Assembly (NCBI GenBank): GCA_016931225.1
Contig: JAFGFE010000008.1
Coordinates: 55,452 to 119,451, forward strand
DNA: 64,000 bases
DNA from: Candidatus Zymogenaceae bacterium
GTDB taxonomy: Bacteria > Desulfobacterota > Zymogenia > Zymogenales > Zymogenaceae
Reading direction: 5' to 3'
This document shows positions 43,474 to 52,168 of this stretch, piece after piece. The position numbers and the translations under genes were made by a program. How positions within the stretch are numbered: the stretch's first letter is position 1; every line of letters begins with the position of its first letter. Below the pieces are notes generated by a model. It had not been told where the DNA came from. It searched no databases and saw only the letters and a program-made list of their open reading frames with translations.

Positions 43474-44952
43474 ATGACGACACAGACCACAGACACACAG
43501 AAGGCGATGCGAAAGCTCTTCGAACAGGCGGGATTACCGGTGTCCGACCGGGACCTGGAGCGCTTCGCAATCTTCTACCGGGAGCTGGAGGCCCAGAGCA
43601 AGGCCCTGGACCTGACGCGGCTTGAGGGGCTTGAGGACATCGTCGTCAAGCATTTTATCGATTCACTCCTCCCCGGGGAGCTGACCGAGCTTCCCTCGCC
43701 GCTCCTCGATATCGGCTCCGGGGCGGGCTTTCCCGGCATTCCCCTGGCGATCCGGCATCCGGAGGTGGAGCTGGTCCTGGCCGAAAGCCGGAAGAGACGG
43801 GTCTCGTTTCTGCTTTCCATGATCGACCGGCTGGAGTTGAAAAACGTCCGGATCTATCCCCACAAGGTGCACCGGGATTTTCCCCTGGAGGTGAACGGCG
43901 TCATCACACGGGCCCTGGAGAGCGCGGCCGAAACCCTGGCCCGGTCGGCCTCCTTCCTGCCGGTGGGAGGACGGGTCATCCTGATGAAGGGGCCCGCCGG
44001 GACAGAAGAGATAGACGAGGCCCTCTCGAAAATGGGGTGGTTTTTTAAAATGACCGATGATATCCCCTATACCATCGAGGGGACCGACTACCGGCGGCGG
44101 CTGATCGTGTTTTCTCGGAGCGATGAGGAGTATGTCGAGACCGACGGCGGGAAGAGGGCGCGCGGGTCAGAAAAGGTGGTCGATATTCAGAGCCGTGCCA
44201 ACGATCGCTACAAGATGTTTCTGAAGCTTTTGGACGGGCGCGGGGTGAAGAAGGAGGGGATGACGATCCTCTCCGGCAGAAAGGCCGTGGAGGAGGCGGC
44301 GGTCGAGTTTCCGGACCTCCTGTGCGGATGGATATGCCGGGGGGACCAGGAGCCGCCGCAGTGCGAAGCGGCGGAGCTTCCCCGCTATCGTCTTTCCGGC
44401 GCGCTCTTTCGGGAGATAGACGTGCACGGGACCGGCGCCCCTCTGGCGCTGATGACGGTGCCGGATATTCCGGTATGGGCCGACGAGCCGAAGGAGACCT
44501 GGCCCGTCGGCCTGACGCTCTTTATTCCCTTCCAGGACCCGGCGAACGTAGGCGCGGTGATCAGGTCTGCGGCCGCCTTCGGTGCGGTCCGGGTGGTGCT
44601 CCTTTCCGGCAGCGCCAATCCCTACCACCACAAGAGCGTTCGGGCGGCGGGGACGGCGCTCTTTCGGGTGCCGATCTTCAGGGGGCCGGAGCTTGAGGAG
44701 CTGGAGGTGACCGGCGCGCCTCTCTATTCCCTCTCTCCCGAGGGTGAGGGGCTGGAGCGGGCGGTGCTCCCCCGCACCATGGGCCTTCTTGCGGGGCGGG
44801 AGGGACCGGGGCTGCCCAGGCGCTTCCGAGAAAAGCGGGCCCTTGCCATCCCGATGGCGGCGGGGGTGGAGTCCCTCAACGCCGCCGCCGCCGTGACGGT
44901 GGCGCTGTTCGAGTGGTACCGGCGGCACCTGGCGAAAGAGGGCGCGCGCTGA
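43474..44952 (+). CDS. RsmG-SpoU fusion: two rRNA/tRNA methyltransferases in one protein
   Basis: A 492-residue protein with two complete enzymes. Residues ~1-215 are RsmG (16S rRNA m7G527 methyltransferase): KHFIDSLLPGEL, the SAM loop LLDIGSGAGFPGIPLA (81-88) and LVLAESRKRRVSFL. Residues ~238-490 are a SpoU/TrmH 2'-O-ribose methyltransferase: motif 1 NVGAVIR (358-364), motif 2 LLAGREGPGL (438-447) and knotted motif 3 IPMAAGVESLN (459-469). There is one uninterrupted frame and no internal start with a ribosome site at the junction. The SpoU half is a normal length; its RNA target is unknown. An SDR gene follows 39 bp later. Confidence 0.9.
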   Translation: MTTQTTDTQKAMRKLFEQAGLPVSDRDLERFAIFYRELEAQSKALDLTRLEGLEDIVVKHFIDSLLPGELTELPSPLLDIGSGAGFPGIPLAIRHPEVELVLAESRKRRVSFLLSMIDRLELKNVRIYPHKVHRDFPLEVNGVITRALESAAETLARSASFLPVGGRVILMKGPAGTEEIDEALSKMGWFFKMTDDIPYTIEGTDYRRRLIVFSRSDEEYVETDGGKRARGSEKVVDIQSRANDRYKMFLKLLDGRGVKKEGMTILSGRKAVEEAAVEFPDLLCGWICRGDQEPPQCEAAELPRYRLSGALFREIDVHGTGAPLALMTVPDIPVWADEPKETWPVGLTLFIPFQDPANVGAVIRSAAAFGAVRVVLLSGSANPYHHKSVRAAGTALFRVPIFRGPELEELEVTGAPLYSLSPEGEGLERAVLPRTMGLLAGREGPGLPRRFREKRALAIPMAAGVESLNAAAAVTVALFEWYRRHLAKEGAR

Positions 44953-44991
44953 TGATGTTTTTTCCGTGATTCCTGCAAAAAGGAGCGGTTT

Positions 44992-45981
44992 ATGAAGGTG
45001 CTGATTACCGGGGCGGGGGGATTCATCGGCTCTCATCTGGTGAGGGCGCTAGCCGATGACGGGTGGGAGATGCGGGGGCTGTTTCTGCCAAATGAAGATG
45101 CGTCGGCGGCACGAGAGCATCGGGTGGAGGTGTTTTGGGGGGACCTGACGGACCCGGCCACCCTCACCGGCGTCGCTGACGGATGTGATGTGGTCTTTCA
45201 CCTGGCGACGCGGGTGCTGGATTACGGCTCGCATCGGCTCTTTCGAAGGATCATGGTGGACGGCACGAAACACCTCCTGGAGGCGTCGGCGCACAACGCG
45301 CCCCGCTTCGTGTATGTTTCCTCCATCGCCGCCCACGGCTTGGATCGAAACATCCCCGGCGCCGAGGAAGACGCACCGCGTGTCCCCTGCGGCGTGCCCT
45401 ACAGCGACACGAAGATGGAGGCCGAGGACCTGGTCCGGGAATTCTGCGATGGGAGGGGGATGTCCTGGGTCATCGTAAGGCCGGCCAACGTCATCGGCCC
45501 GGGGAGCGTCTGGGTCAAGGACGTGCTGGACGCCTTTTTCCGGGGGCCGTTGCCGGTGATCGACAACGGCGTCCACCCCGGCGCCTTCGTGTACGTCACG
45601 AACCTGGCGGACGGGATGGTGCTGGCGGCGAGGCATGAGGCGGCGCACGGGAGGATATATCAGTTTCGGGACGATTACGACATCACCTGGGGGGAATACA
45701 CCGCCCACCTGGGGAATCTCATCGGTAAGCGTCCGAAGGGGAATATCCCCTTTCGCCTCGCCTGGGGGCTGGGCCGGGTATGTGAGGCGATTTTCTCTCC
45801 CCTGGGCGTCCGCCCGCCCATGTCCCGGCTGGCGGCGGGGGTGATGGGGAGAAACCTGGATGTGAGCAACGACCGGGCCAGACGGGAGCTGGGCTGGGAA
45901 AGCCGGGTGGGGCTGGATGAGGCACTGGAGCATATCGACGGGTGGGTGAGGGACGTATACCTGCCCGAGAGAACCGGGTGA
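44992..45981 (+). CDS. NAD-dependent epimerase/dehydratase (extended SDR)
   Basis: A 329-residue extended SDR. The NAD motif is TGAGGFIGSHLVRALADDG. The catalytic pair is in PYSDTKMEAEDLV, and FVYVSSIAAHGL holds the Ser. IVRPANVIGPGSVWVKDV is the usual substrate-side segment. The C-terminal half is typical of sterol or nucleotide-sugar dehydrogenases. Start follows AAGGAGC. It lies just after the rRNA methyltransferase fusion and before a sulfotransferase-like gene; the substrate is not identified. Confidence 0.85.
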   Translation: MKVLITGAGGFIGSHLVRALADDGWEMRGLFLPNEDASAAREHRVEVFWGDLTDPATLTGVADGCDVVFHLATRVLDYGSHRLFRRIMVDGTKHLLEASAHNAPRFVYVSSIAAHGLDRNIPGAEEDAPRVPCGVPYSDTKMEAEDLVREFCDGRGMSWVIVRPANVIGPGSVWVKDVLDAFFRGPLPVIDNGVHPGAFVYVTNLADGMVLAARHEAAHGRIYQFRDDYDITWGEYTAHLGNLIGKRPKGNIPFRLAWGLGRVCEAIFSPLGVRPPMSRLAAGVMGRNLDVSNDRARRELGWESRVGLDEALEHIDGWVRDVYLPERTG

Positions 45982-46164
45982 CGGGGGGAGAGGAATCGTA
46001 CCCTCATCCGGATGGTAAGATACCGCCCGCAGCCCGACGACGGGTATTCGCCGCCCTTCCGGGACTACGACACGGGATTTCCCACAAAAGGCGTGAAGGT
46101 GAAGTTCGCCGGGGACGAATGAAAAAAACGCCATGATGGAAACACACAGCGGAAGACGGGACAC

Positions 46165-46734
46165 ATGATGGAGCCGATTATTGTGGTATCGGGGCTGCCC
46201 CGCTCGGGGACGTCTTTGATGATGCGGATGCTGAAGGCCGGAGGGGTGGAGATTGTGACCGACGACATCCGCCGGGCCAATATCGACAACCCCAAGGGAT
46301 ACTTCGAGTACGAGCGGGTCAAGACGCTGCCCACGGACAACTCGTGGGTGAAGGAGCTTTCGGGTCGGGCGGTCAAGGTGATATCGTTTCTGCTCCGGCA
46401 CCTGCCGGAGGGGTTGGAATATCGGGTCATCTTCATGCGGCGAAACCTGGAAGAGGTGCTGATGTCCCAGAACACCATGCTGGTTCACCGGGGAAAGGAG
46501 CCGGGGGACGACGACGGGGAGATGATGAGCGAATTTGCGGAGCACCTGGAGAAGACCTTCTCCCTGATTGAATCGCGGCCGGAGATGAAGGTGCTCTACG
46601 TGGACTATTCAAGCGCCATAGAGGACCCGGAAGGATGCGTCATACAGGTGAGTGAGTTCCTCGGCCGGGAGATGGACGAGGCGGCCTGCAGAAAAGCGGT
46701 GGACCCGGAGCTGTACCGGAATCGGGTGGAGTAA
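46165..46734 (+). CDS. Sulfotransferase-like protein
   Basis: A 189-residue protein with the N-terminal PAPS-binding loop VVSGLPRSGTSLMMRMLKAG, as in sulfotransferase families, and a 3'-phosphate-type segment YRVIFMRRNLEEVLMSQNTM. It is shorter than most sulfotransferases (250-300 residues) and lacks a clear acceptor-binding domain, so it may use a small acceptor or be a divergent P-loop kinase-like relative. Two tandem Met codons stand at the start. A sulfatase is coded at 26995, but nothing links the two genes directly. Confidence 0.78.
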   Translation: MMEPIIVVSGLPRSGTSLMMRMLKAGGVEIVTDDIRRANIDNPKGYFEYERVKTLPTDNSWVKELSGRAVKVISFLLRHLPEGLEYRVIFMRRNLEEVLMSQNTMLVHRGKEPGDDDGEMMSEFAEHLEKTFSLIESRPEMKVLYVDYSSAIEDPEGCVIQVSEFLGREMDEAACRKAVDPELYRNRVE

Positions 46735-46812
46735 TATTGAAGGAGGTTATTGGTTATATAGATTAAGTATTTATTTTCTTGTTTTCCATAATGATTTTAC
46801 TAAACCAACAAA

Positions 46813-47208
46813 CTAATTATTATCGATGTTAATGATGGTCGTTCCGGGCGTTGAGGGGATGGTGTCGTTCGATTGATAATCCGGGTCCGGCTCAAGCTGA
46901 AAATGTATCGCCTTAGGCATGCAATCACATGCGTCTTCTAAACCTTCCTCTGTGAATATCTTTTGCGAGGTCAGGTACCCGCGCTTTTCCGCCTTGATCA
47001 AATAGACGGAACCGGGACCGAATTCATCGCGAATGACGGCCTTTGAGATCGGTGTTTGCCCTAAATACGCGTCGTTTGCGGAGATGTTCGCGCCGGGAGG
47101 ATCTGACGTGATTACGATTTTTGCTGGAGTACAGGGCGTGCAGGCGTAACAATATATTAAAGAAATGAATACAATAACAAGTAATGTAAGTTTTATATAA
47201 ATCTTCAT
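46813..47208 (-). CDS. PEGA-domain lipoprotein
   Basis: A 131-residue lipoprotein. Residues 1-23 are a signal peptide ending in a cysteine-rich lipobox-like LIYCYAC. KIVITSDPPGANISANDAYL followed by GQTPIS is the PEGA motif of surface-associated proteins. A tail with acidic and polar residues follows (DPDYQSNDTIPSTPGT). The DNA is noticeably AT-rich compared with the flanking genes. Start ATG 47208 has only a weak ribosome site but a good promoter lies upstream. Function unknown, likely envelope-associated. Confidence 0.72.
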   Translation of the reverse strand: MKIYIKLTLLVIVFISLIYCYACTPCTPAKIVITSDPPGANISANDAYLGQTPISKAVIRDEFGPGSVYLIKAEKRGYLTSQKIFTEEGLEDACDCMPKAIHFQLEPDPDYQSNDTIPSTPGTTIINIDNN

Positions 47209-47251
47209 GTGACCCTTTTCTCAAAAACGGTGGAACAGCTTAATTGGACTT

Positions 47252-47280
47252 TGTGTAACACTTTATAAAAAACCTGTCAA
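47252..47280 (-). promoter_or_regulatory. Promoter candidate for PEGA lipoprotein
   Basis: On the minus strand TTGACA (47280-47275), 17 bp, TACACA (47257-47252). Confidence 0.5.
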
Positions 47281-47349
47281 GAAAAATATGTTTTTGTTCT
47301 GTATATTGCCAATAAGTATTATTATTAAGAATATTAAAAATAAAATGTT

Positions 47350-47372
47350 AAAAAACCGGCTTTTTGAAGCCG
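47350..47372 (-). terminator. Rho-independent terminator ending the ABC/MshEN operon
   Basis: On the minus strand CGGCTT-loop-AAGCCG followed by G and six T residues (47355-47350). Confidence 0.75.
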
Positions 47373-47570
47373 TCGCTGGTTCTATAGATATCGATTTGAA
47401 TCTGCCGCTCAGTGGGATTGTATATCAGATTCCGCAACTGATGCATGCCGCTGAAGCAACTCACTCTGTCTTTTCGAAAGGACAGATTACTACGTTTTTA
47501 ACATGCCGATTATATCGAGAGGTTTTTTCACCGTATATATTCAAATTACGCTGTGGATGTGGGGGATATA

Positions 47571-48221
47571 CTACCCCCGCCCCACCTTCTCATACGCCTC
47601 GACCGGGCAGCCGAAGTGTTCGAACTTCTTCCGGTTGGTCTCCATCCGCTCCTGGGTGGAGTAGGAAAGCCTGAGGCCCGAATCCAACAGCTCGCTTATC
47701 CCCTGCTCGCTGCGGTGGAGTTTCATCGCCAAAAGTTTAATCAGGTGTTCGTTCTTTTCGAGGTCCTCGTGCCGGTGAATCTTGAGGATGTAGGTGATCG
47801 GAAACGAGTGGCCGCAGAAGCGGCAGACCCGAGCGTCCTTGAAGACGTACTTGTGACATGCGGGGCACTCCTTCTTGGTGGGCTCCTCCACGGCCATCTC
47901 GTCGTCGGCCTCTTCGGGAAACGCCGGGGGCCGGTCATGGGAGTGCGTTGGGTGCGGGGGGTGGGGTGTGTGGGTGTGGGGAGGGGTCTCATCGCGTCGG
48001 TGTGGGGATGCTTCACCCCGGCGGGCGATGGTGTGTCCGTCCATGACCAGCATCAGGCCCACAAATATGAAAAACAGCCCCAGCAGGGAAAGGGCGACCG
48101 ATACGCCGTCAACGAGGCCGCCTACGACCCATCCCCTGAGATTGGCGATCAGAAAGAAGACAATCCCGACCCCCCCGGCGAGAAGTCCGGAGGTGAATCG
48201 CTTCATGGCGGTGGTTTTCAT
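47571..48221 (-). CDS. Two-helix membrane protein with zinc ribbon
   Basis: A 216-residue protein. Residues ~10-57 hold two membrane helices (GLLAGGVGIVFFLIANL and SVALSLLGLFFIFVGLMLVM). A His/Pro-rich linker (HTHTPHPPHPTHSHD) leads to a zinc ribbon, KECPACHKYVFKDARVCRFCG. A helical tail with charged residues follows. The ATG at 48221 is preferred to an in-frame GTG at 48230 because of AAGG. It lies 61 bp after the DppC-type permease and is the last gene before the operon terminator. Not recognised as a known transporter subunit; the His-rich linker may bind metal. Confidence 0.7.
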   Translation of the reverse strand: MKTTAMKRFTSGLLAGGVGIVFFLIANLRGWVVGGLVDGVSVALSLLGLFFIFVGLMLVMDGHTIARRGEASPHRRDETPPHTHTPHPPHPTHSHDRPPAFPEEADDEMAVEEPTKKECPACHKYVFKDARVCRFCGHSFPITYILKIHRHEDLEKNEHLIKLLAMKLHRSEQGISELLDSGLRLSYSTQERMETNRKKFEHFGCPVEAYEKVGRG

Positions 48222-48282
48222 AGAACACACCCTTCAGGTTGTCGGTTTCGGGTTCGTGCGGCAATGCCGTGTGGGATCGTTT

Positions 48283-49140
48283 CTAGCCCATCCCCTCCCG
48301 GAGGCGCGGGTCCATGGCGTCCCGGATGCCCTCACCCAAGAGGTTATAGCCCAGCACCGTCAGCAGGATGGCGAGCCCCGGATAGAGCGAAAGCCACCAT
48401 GCCACCGCGATGGTGTCCTGCCCGTCGGTGAGGATGTTTCCCCAGCTCGGGGTGGGGGGCTGAACGCCGATGCCCAGAAACGAAAGGGCGCTTTCGGTCA
48501 GGATGGCCCCGGCCACGCCCAGGGTGGCCGCCACGAGGATCGGTCCCAGGGCGTTGGGAAGCACGTGGCCGAAGATGATGCGGAAGTCACCGGCGCCCTG
48601 GGCACGGGCCGCTAGGACGAAATCCCGCTTTGTCAGCGTCAGAAACTCCGCCCGCACGAGCCGCGCCACGCCCATCCAGCCGGTCAGGCCGATGACGACC
48701 ATGATGTTCCAGATGCTCGGCTCCAGGATGGCGATGACCGCAAGAATCAGGAAAAACGCGGGGAAACAGAGCATCACGTCCACGAAGCGCATGATCACCG
48801 CGTCCAGGACGCCGCCGTAATAACCCGCCAGTGCCCCCAGGAACGCGCCGATGACGATGGAGATCCCCACGGCCACGAATCCGACCTTGAGGGATATGCG
48901 GGAGCCGTAGATCATTCGGGACAGGACGTCCCTCCCCAGCTTGTCGGTTCCGAACAAATGGTCCGGTCCGGGCGCCTTCAGGAGCTCATCCCTGTTGATT
49001 TCGGAAGGATTGTGGGGGGAGATCATCGGGGCGAGGATCGAGACGGCGAAAAAAAACAGCACGATCACCAGACCGCTGATGGCCAGCCTGTTTTTCATGA
49101 ACCTGCGAACGAAGTCGGAGTCGCGAAGCCGTGGCGTCAT
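48283..49140 (-). CDS. Opp/Dpp-type ABC transporter permease, DppC-like
   Basis: A 285-residue permease with six membrane helices. It has the DppC N-terminal block FMKNRLAISGLVIVLFFFAV, HLFGTDKLGRDVLSRMIYGS and the EAA loop RDFVLAARAQGAGDFRIIFG. Its ATG overlaps the stop of the preceding MshEN protein gene by 4 bp (ATGA at 49137-49140), so translation is coupled. In normal Opp/Dpp operons DppB and DppC are neighbours; here five regulatory-type genes come between them. Confidence 0.92.
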   Translation of the reverse strand: MTPRLRDSDFVRRFMKNRLAISGLVIVLFFFAVSILAPMISPHNPSEINRDELLKAPGPDHLFGTDKLGRDVLSRMIYGSRISLKVGFVAVGISIVIGAFLGALAGYYGGVLDAVIMRFVDVMLCFPAFFLILAVIAILEPSIWNIMVVIGLTGWMGVARLVRAEFLTLTKRDFVLAARAQGAGDFRIIFGHVLPNALGPILVAATLGVAGAILTESALSFLGIGVQPPTPSWGNILTDGQDTIAVAWWLSLYPGLAILLTVLGYNLLGEGIRDAMDPRLREGMG

Positions 49141-50057
49141 GAACCACCTTCCTCGAGGTCGCTCTTCAGATCGTCGACTGAGATATAATTGTGCGAGATA
49201 AATTGCTTGAACAGGCGGGTGAAGGCGCCCATCAGGCGGGTGTTCTTTTGAACCTGCTCCGGCGGAACGCCGAACACATTGTCCAGCTCCGTCAGCACCG
49301 CTTCCATAACCTCTTCGTCCTTGATGGGCAGATAGAGTTCCTCGTGGGAGGCGCCGCTGTATTCTTCGATGACCTCCTCAAGGAGCGTCAGCTCGTCGGC
49401 CAATGCATCAAAATTAACATCGTTGAAGTTGTCGACCTCTTCGGACTCACTCAACAGCGCGGTTGTGTCCTCCAGCATGGTTCGATAGTATTTCTCCATC
49501 TCCTCTTCCGAGAACGCCTGGGCGCTTTTTTCCATGTCGCTGAGAGAGACCGGCAGTATCGTTTTTTTCTTGGTGTCGCCCGACAGGGCGCGGCTTCCCA
49601 GAAAGCCGATATCGACGCCGTAATATTTTTTTATGCTGGAGACGATCTGGCTCTCCTTCGCCAGGAATGTCTGCACCGCGAGCCCGGAAAATGTGGTGAT
49701 CGCCTGCCTGGCGACAAGGTCCATGGGGTCGGATGACGCAACCATCAGATAGGTCTCGTTGCTGATGGTGTGGGTCATGAACGGGATGGTACGGTGTTGA
49801 CGGGCCAGCTCGGGGTTGATGAGGTTGATGATTGCATCGGGGATCTGCATGTCTTTCAGATCCACCGACGGAAGGCCGAAATGCCTTCTGAGCGTGGTGA
49901 GGAGGCGATCTTCCGTGATCAGATTGAGGCTCAAGAGAGAGTCCCCCAGGCGGCCGCCGAACTGGTTGAGCCGAACCAGCGCCTTCAGAAGTTGAATACG
50001 GGTAATGGCCTGCTCACTCAGGAGCAGATCCCCCAGCCTGATCGCCTTTTTACTAAT
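49137..50057 (-). CDS. MshEN-domain protein 5 of 5, predicted ATT start codon
   Basis: A 306-residue paralogue with the start placed at an ATT at 50057. The only canonical start would be TTG at 49934, which would delete the first half of the domain. With ATT as start the sequence has arginines at 7 and 36, the same as its four relatives, and GAGGAG precedes it. Motif I RLGDLLLSEQ and motif II RLGDSLLSLNLI are 29 residues apart. The conserved terminal Gln of the motifs is lost. The T2SSE_N fold continues (FGLPSVDLKDMQIP, SSDPMD). An acidic linker (residues ~155-260) and the C-terminal LFKQFISHNYISVDDLKSD follow. Stop overlaps the DppC start. Confidence 0.82.
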   Translation of the reverse strand: MSKKAIRLGDLLLSEQAITRIQLLKALVRLNQFGGRLGDSLLSLNLITEDRLLTTLRRHFGLPSVDLKDMQIPDAIINLINPELARQHRTIPFMTHTISNETYLMVASSDPMDLVARQAITTFSGLAVQTFLAKESQIVSSIKKYYGVDIGFLGSRALSGDTKKKTILPVSLSDMEKSAQAFSEEEMEKYYRTMLEDTTALLSESEEVDNFNDVNFDALADELTLLEEVIEEYSGASHEELYLPIKDEEVMEAVLTELDNVFGVPPEQVQKNTRLMGAFTRLFKQFISHNYISVDDLKSDLEEGGS

Positions 50058-51039
50058 GGGTGCTCTCCTCTCTTATTTCACCCGCGGCAAGATTCTGTAT
50101 CTCTTCGGTGGTGAGATAGCCCTTCTTCACCAGGAGGATGATCAGGTTTTTCAGGATACGTCGATTCTTCATGATGGCCGTGTGCATGATGGCGTCGACT
50201 TCTTCCAGCTCCTCGATGAGATCGCCCAGGACCCGACGCTCTTCAACGGCGGTTTCATACTCCACCTCGACTTCTTCGAGGGAAAGTACCGGTTCGTCGT
50301 CCAGTTCCACATGTGGATACTGGACGATATCCCTGAGGAAAAAGGACTCCGGGGTTTCCTCATCCTGCGGCTCCGCGTCTACATGCAGATGGGCCTCTTC
50401 GGACGCGATCGCCTCTTCCCTGCTGGGTGTGGGCGGAGCGGGGTAATCGGGAGTGTCGTTGGAAGTCGGATTTTCATCAACAGTCTCGACGGCGGCGGCA
50501 TCGGGGTGCTCATCGGTGGGTTCCCCCGGGACGATGTCGACCTCGTCAAGGACATCATCCTCCGTACCTTCTTTGGCGGCGTGATCTTCGGTTTTTTTCG
50601 GTGCAATCCCCAAGTAATAGGTGCTGAGGGCGTTTGCGATTTCGCTCTCCTTGGAGAGGATCGGCTGAATGCGATATCCGCTGGCGAACTCGATATCCTC
50701 GACAGCGTTGAGGTCCATCGGGTTTGACATGACCACGAAAAGCGTTTTTTCCTTGATACGGAACGGGACAACCCGATGTTTTAACGCGGTCTCCTTTGGT
50801 ACCAGATTGATGATGTCCTGTCTAATCCGAATCCGCTTCAGGTCCACTACGGGGATGCCGAAATGATATCTCAGGGCTCCCATGAGCTGATCTTCGGAGA
50901 TGATATCGAGAGCAACCAGCGCATCTCCAACCCTGCCGCCGTTTTTGGTAATATAGGACAGCGCCTGGGAGAGATCGTCTTCCGTGATGACCTTCTTTTC
51001 AACCAGCAGTTCTCCAAACCGTTTCTTTTTCGTGGCCAT
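50053..51039 (-). CDS. MshEN-domain protein 4 of 5
   Basis: A 328-residue paralogue starting at ATG 51039 (an upstream TTG at 51042 is not needed). Motif I is degenerate (RFGELLVEKKVI, R7) and motif II reads RVGDALVALDII (R36). The T2SSE_N continuation has FGIPVVDLKRIRIR and VMSNPMDLNAVEDIEF. A long, very acidic linker follows (DEVDIVPGEPTDEHPDAAAV and similar), the longest of the five. The tail is ILKNLIILLVKKGYLTTEEI. Its stop codon overlaps the ATT start of protein 5 by five bases. A promoter candidate at 51160-51189 precedes it. Confidence 0.85.
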   Translation of the reverse strand: MATKKKRFGELLVEKKVITEDDLSQALSYITKNGGRVGDALVALDIISEDQLMGALRYHFGIPVVDLKRIRIRQDIINLVPKETALKHRVVPFRIKEKTLFVVMSNPMDLNAVEDIEFASGYRIQPILSKESEIANALSTYYLGIAPKKTEDHAAKEGTEDDVLDEVDIVPGEPTDEHPDAAAVETVDENPTSNDTPDYPAPPTPSREEAIASEEAHLHVDAEPQDEETPESFFLRDIVQYPHVELDDEPVLSLEEVEVEYETAVEERRVLGDLIEELEEVDAIMHTAIMKNRRILKNLIILLVKKGYLTTEEIQNLAAGEIREESTH

Positions 51040-51159
51040 CAAACAAATACCTTTCGAATTCTTTCAAACGACTGGACGTGTTGCTACGCGCCTGATGCAC
51101 TTCTTTACGGAGAAACGATATCTCCGTGTAAACGGGTGCAACCAAGGAATACGACCGCT

Positions 51160-51189
51160 ATTTTAACGCAAAATGGTATATTACTTCAA
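51160..51189 (-). promoter_or_regulatory. Possible internal promoter before MshEN protein 4
   Basis: On the minus strand TTGAAG (51189-51184), 18 bp, TAAAAT (51165-51160), about 120 bp before the start. It sits in the largest gap of the operon (295 bp, AT-rich). Confidence 0.4.
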
Positions 51190-51334
51190 GTATGGATATA
51201 GCATATTTAAATTTTTTTATGGGAAACCGCCCGTTTTTTGGGAAATCGGATTGTTTATATGAATATATGGGATACTATCGGCAACCTCATACTGTTCAAT
51301 GAACGCTCATCTGAAAAAGCATGAAAACATGTGT

Positions 51335-52060
51335 TTACAGATACTGGGAAAGAATCTCTTCCAGCTCATCTTCGGTTACCAGCCCTTTTTTCACCAGGAG
51401 GTCCATCAGATCGAAAAGCATTCTCATCTCTTCTGATTGTTCCGTTATTTTAAAAGCCTCGGGGCGTTTATCCCATCCATATGTCTGCAACGACGGAATG
51501 GAGTTGATTTTCTCCTGCCAGTTTGTATCGGATTCTCCCGGTGCACTCTGTGGGTTCTGTACGATATCCTGTTTCTCCGAAGAGGGTTTGTTATTCTCCG
51601 GGATGTTTGTATCCTCTTCGTAATATCTCCGAATCAGCGCGTGTATCTGGCTGTCTTTTGCCAGCACCGGCGAAACCTTCATCCCGGTTGCAAACCCTAT
51701 TTCCTCTATGGCGTTAATATCCATTGGATTGGACATCGCGAGAAGGAGGGTATTCTTGCCCAAGGAGTCTTTCTGGATTTGAACCGGAACCGCGGTGTGT
51801 TTTCTGACCAGTTTGGGCGGTATGGTGTTGAGAGTGTCCTCCGGGATATCGCGGTTTTCCAGTTCCATCGTCGGCACCTTCAGGTGCTGTTTGAGCGCTT
51901 CCAGAAGCCTATCCTCAGAAATAATATTTAAAGAAATCAGTGCATTTCCAAGCTTGCCGCCCCGTGTTTCCTGGTGGTTGAGCGCCTGCGTCAGTTCATC
52001 CTGCGTGATAATATTGTTCTTAACAAGGAACTCTCCGAGCCGCATTTTGGTCTGTGTCAT
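51335..52060 (-). CDS. MshEN-domain protein 3 of 5
   Basis: A 241-residue paralogue. Motif I is MRLGEFLVKNNIITQ (R7), motif II KLGNALISLNII, where Lys36 replaces the usual Arg. VPTMELENRDIPED and AMSNPMDINAIEEIGFATGM are the T2SSE_N continuation. A short polar linker leads to a C-terminal helical tail MRMLFDLMDLLVKKGLVTED ending in a short acidic helix. The start at 52060 is preceded by AAGGAC. It is 108 bp after paralogue 2 and about 295 bp before paralogue 4. Probably less able to bind a ligand than paralogues 1 and 2. Confidence 0.85.
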   Translation of the reverse strand: MTQTKMRLGEFLVKNNIITQDELTQALNHQETRGGKLGNALISLNIISEDRLLEALKQHLKVPTMELENRDIPEDTLNTIPPKLVRKHTAVPVQIQKDSLGKNTLLLAMSNPMDINAIEEIGFATGMKVSPVLAKDSQIHALIRRYYEEDTNIPENNKPSSEKQDIVQNPQSAPGESDTNWQEKINSIPSLQTYGWDKRPEAFKITEQSEEMRMLFDLMDLLVKKGLVTEDELEEILSQYL

Positions 52061-52168
52061 CGAGCCGTCCTTTCTGATGGCAGGGGCGTCGCATTGAGTA
52101 TTACATACATGATAAAGTGCATAATATACTATTCCATCCGTATGTATGCCGCATGGGATCTGGGGAGA

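Larger units (their letters stand above)
47209..47570. other. 362-bp AT-rich intergenic stretch
   Basis: It holds a minus-strand promoter for the PEGA lipoprotein at 47252-47280 and the terminator of the large upstream operon at 47350-47372. No gene: the plus-strand frame here has no family features. Confidence 0.55.

Noticed and set aside
47288..47674. 128-residue plus-strand frame
   Set aside because: It runs through the minus-strand terminator and into the zinc-ribbon gene; not a credible protein.
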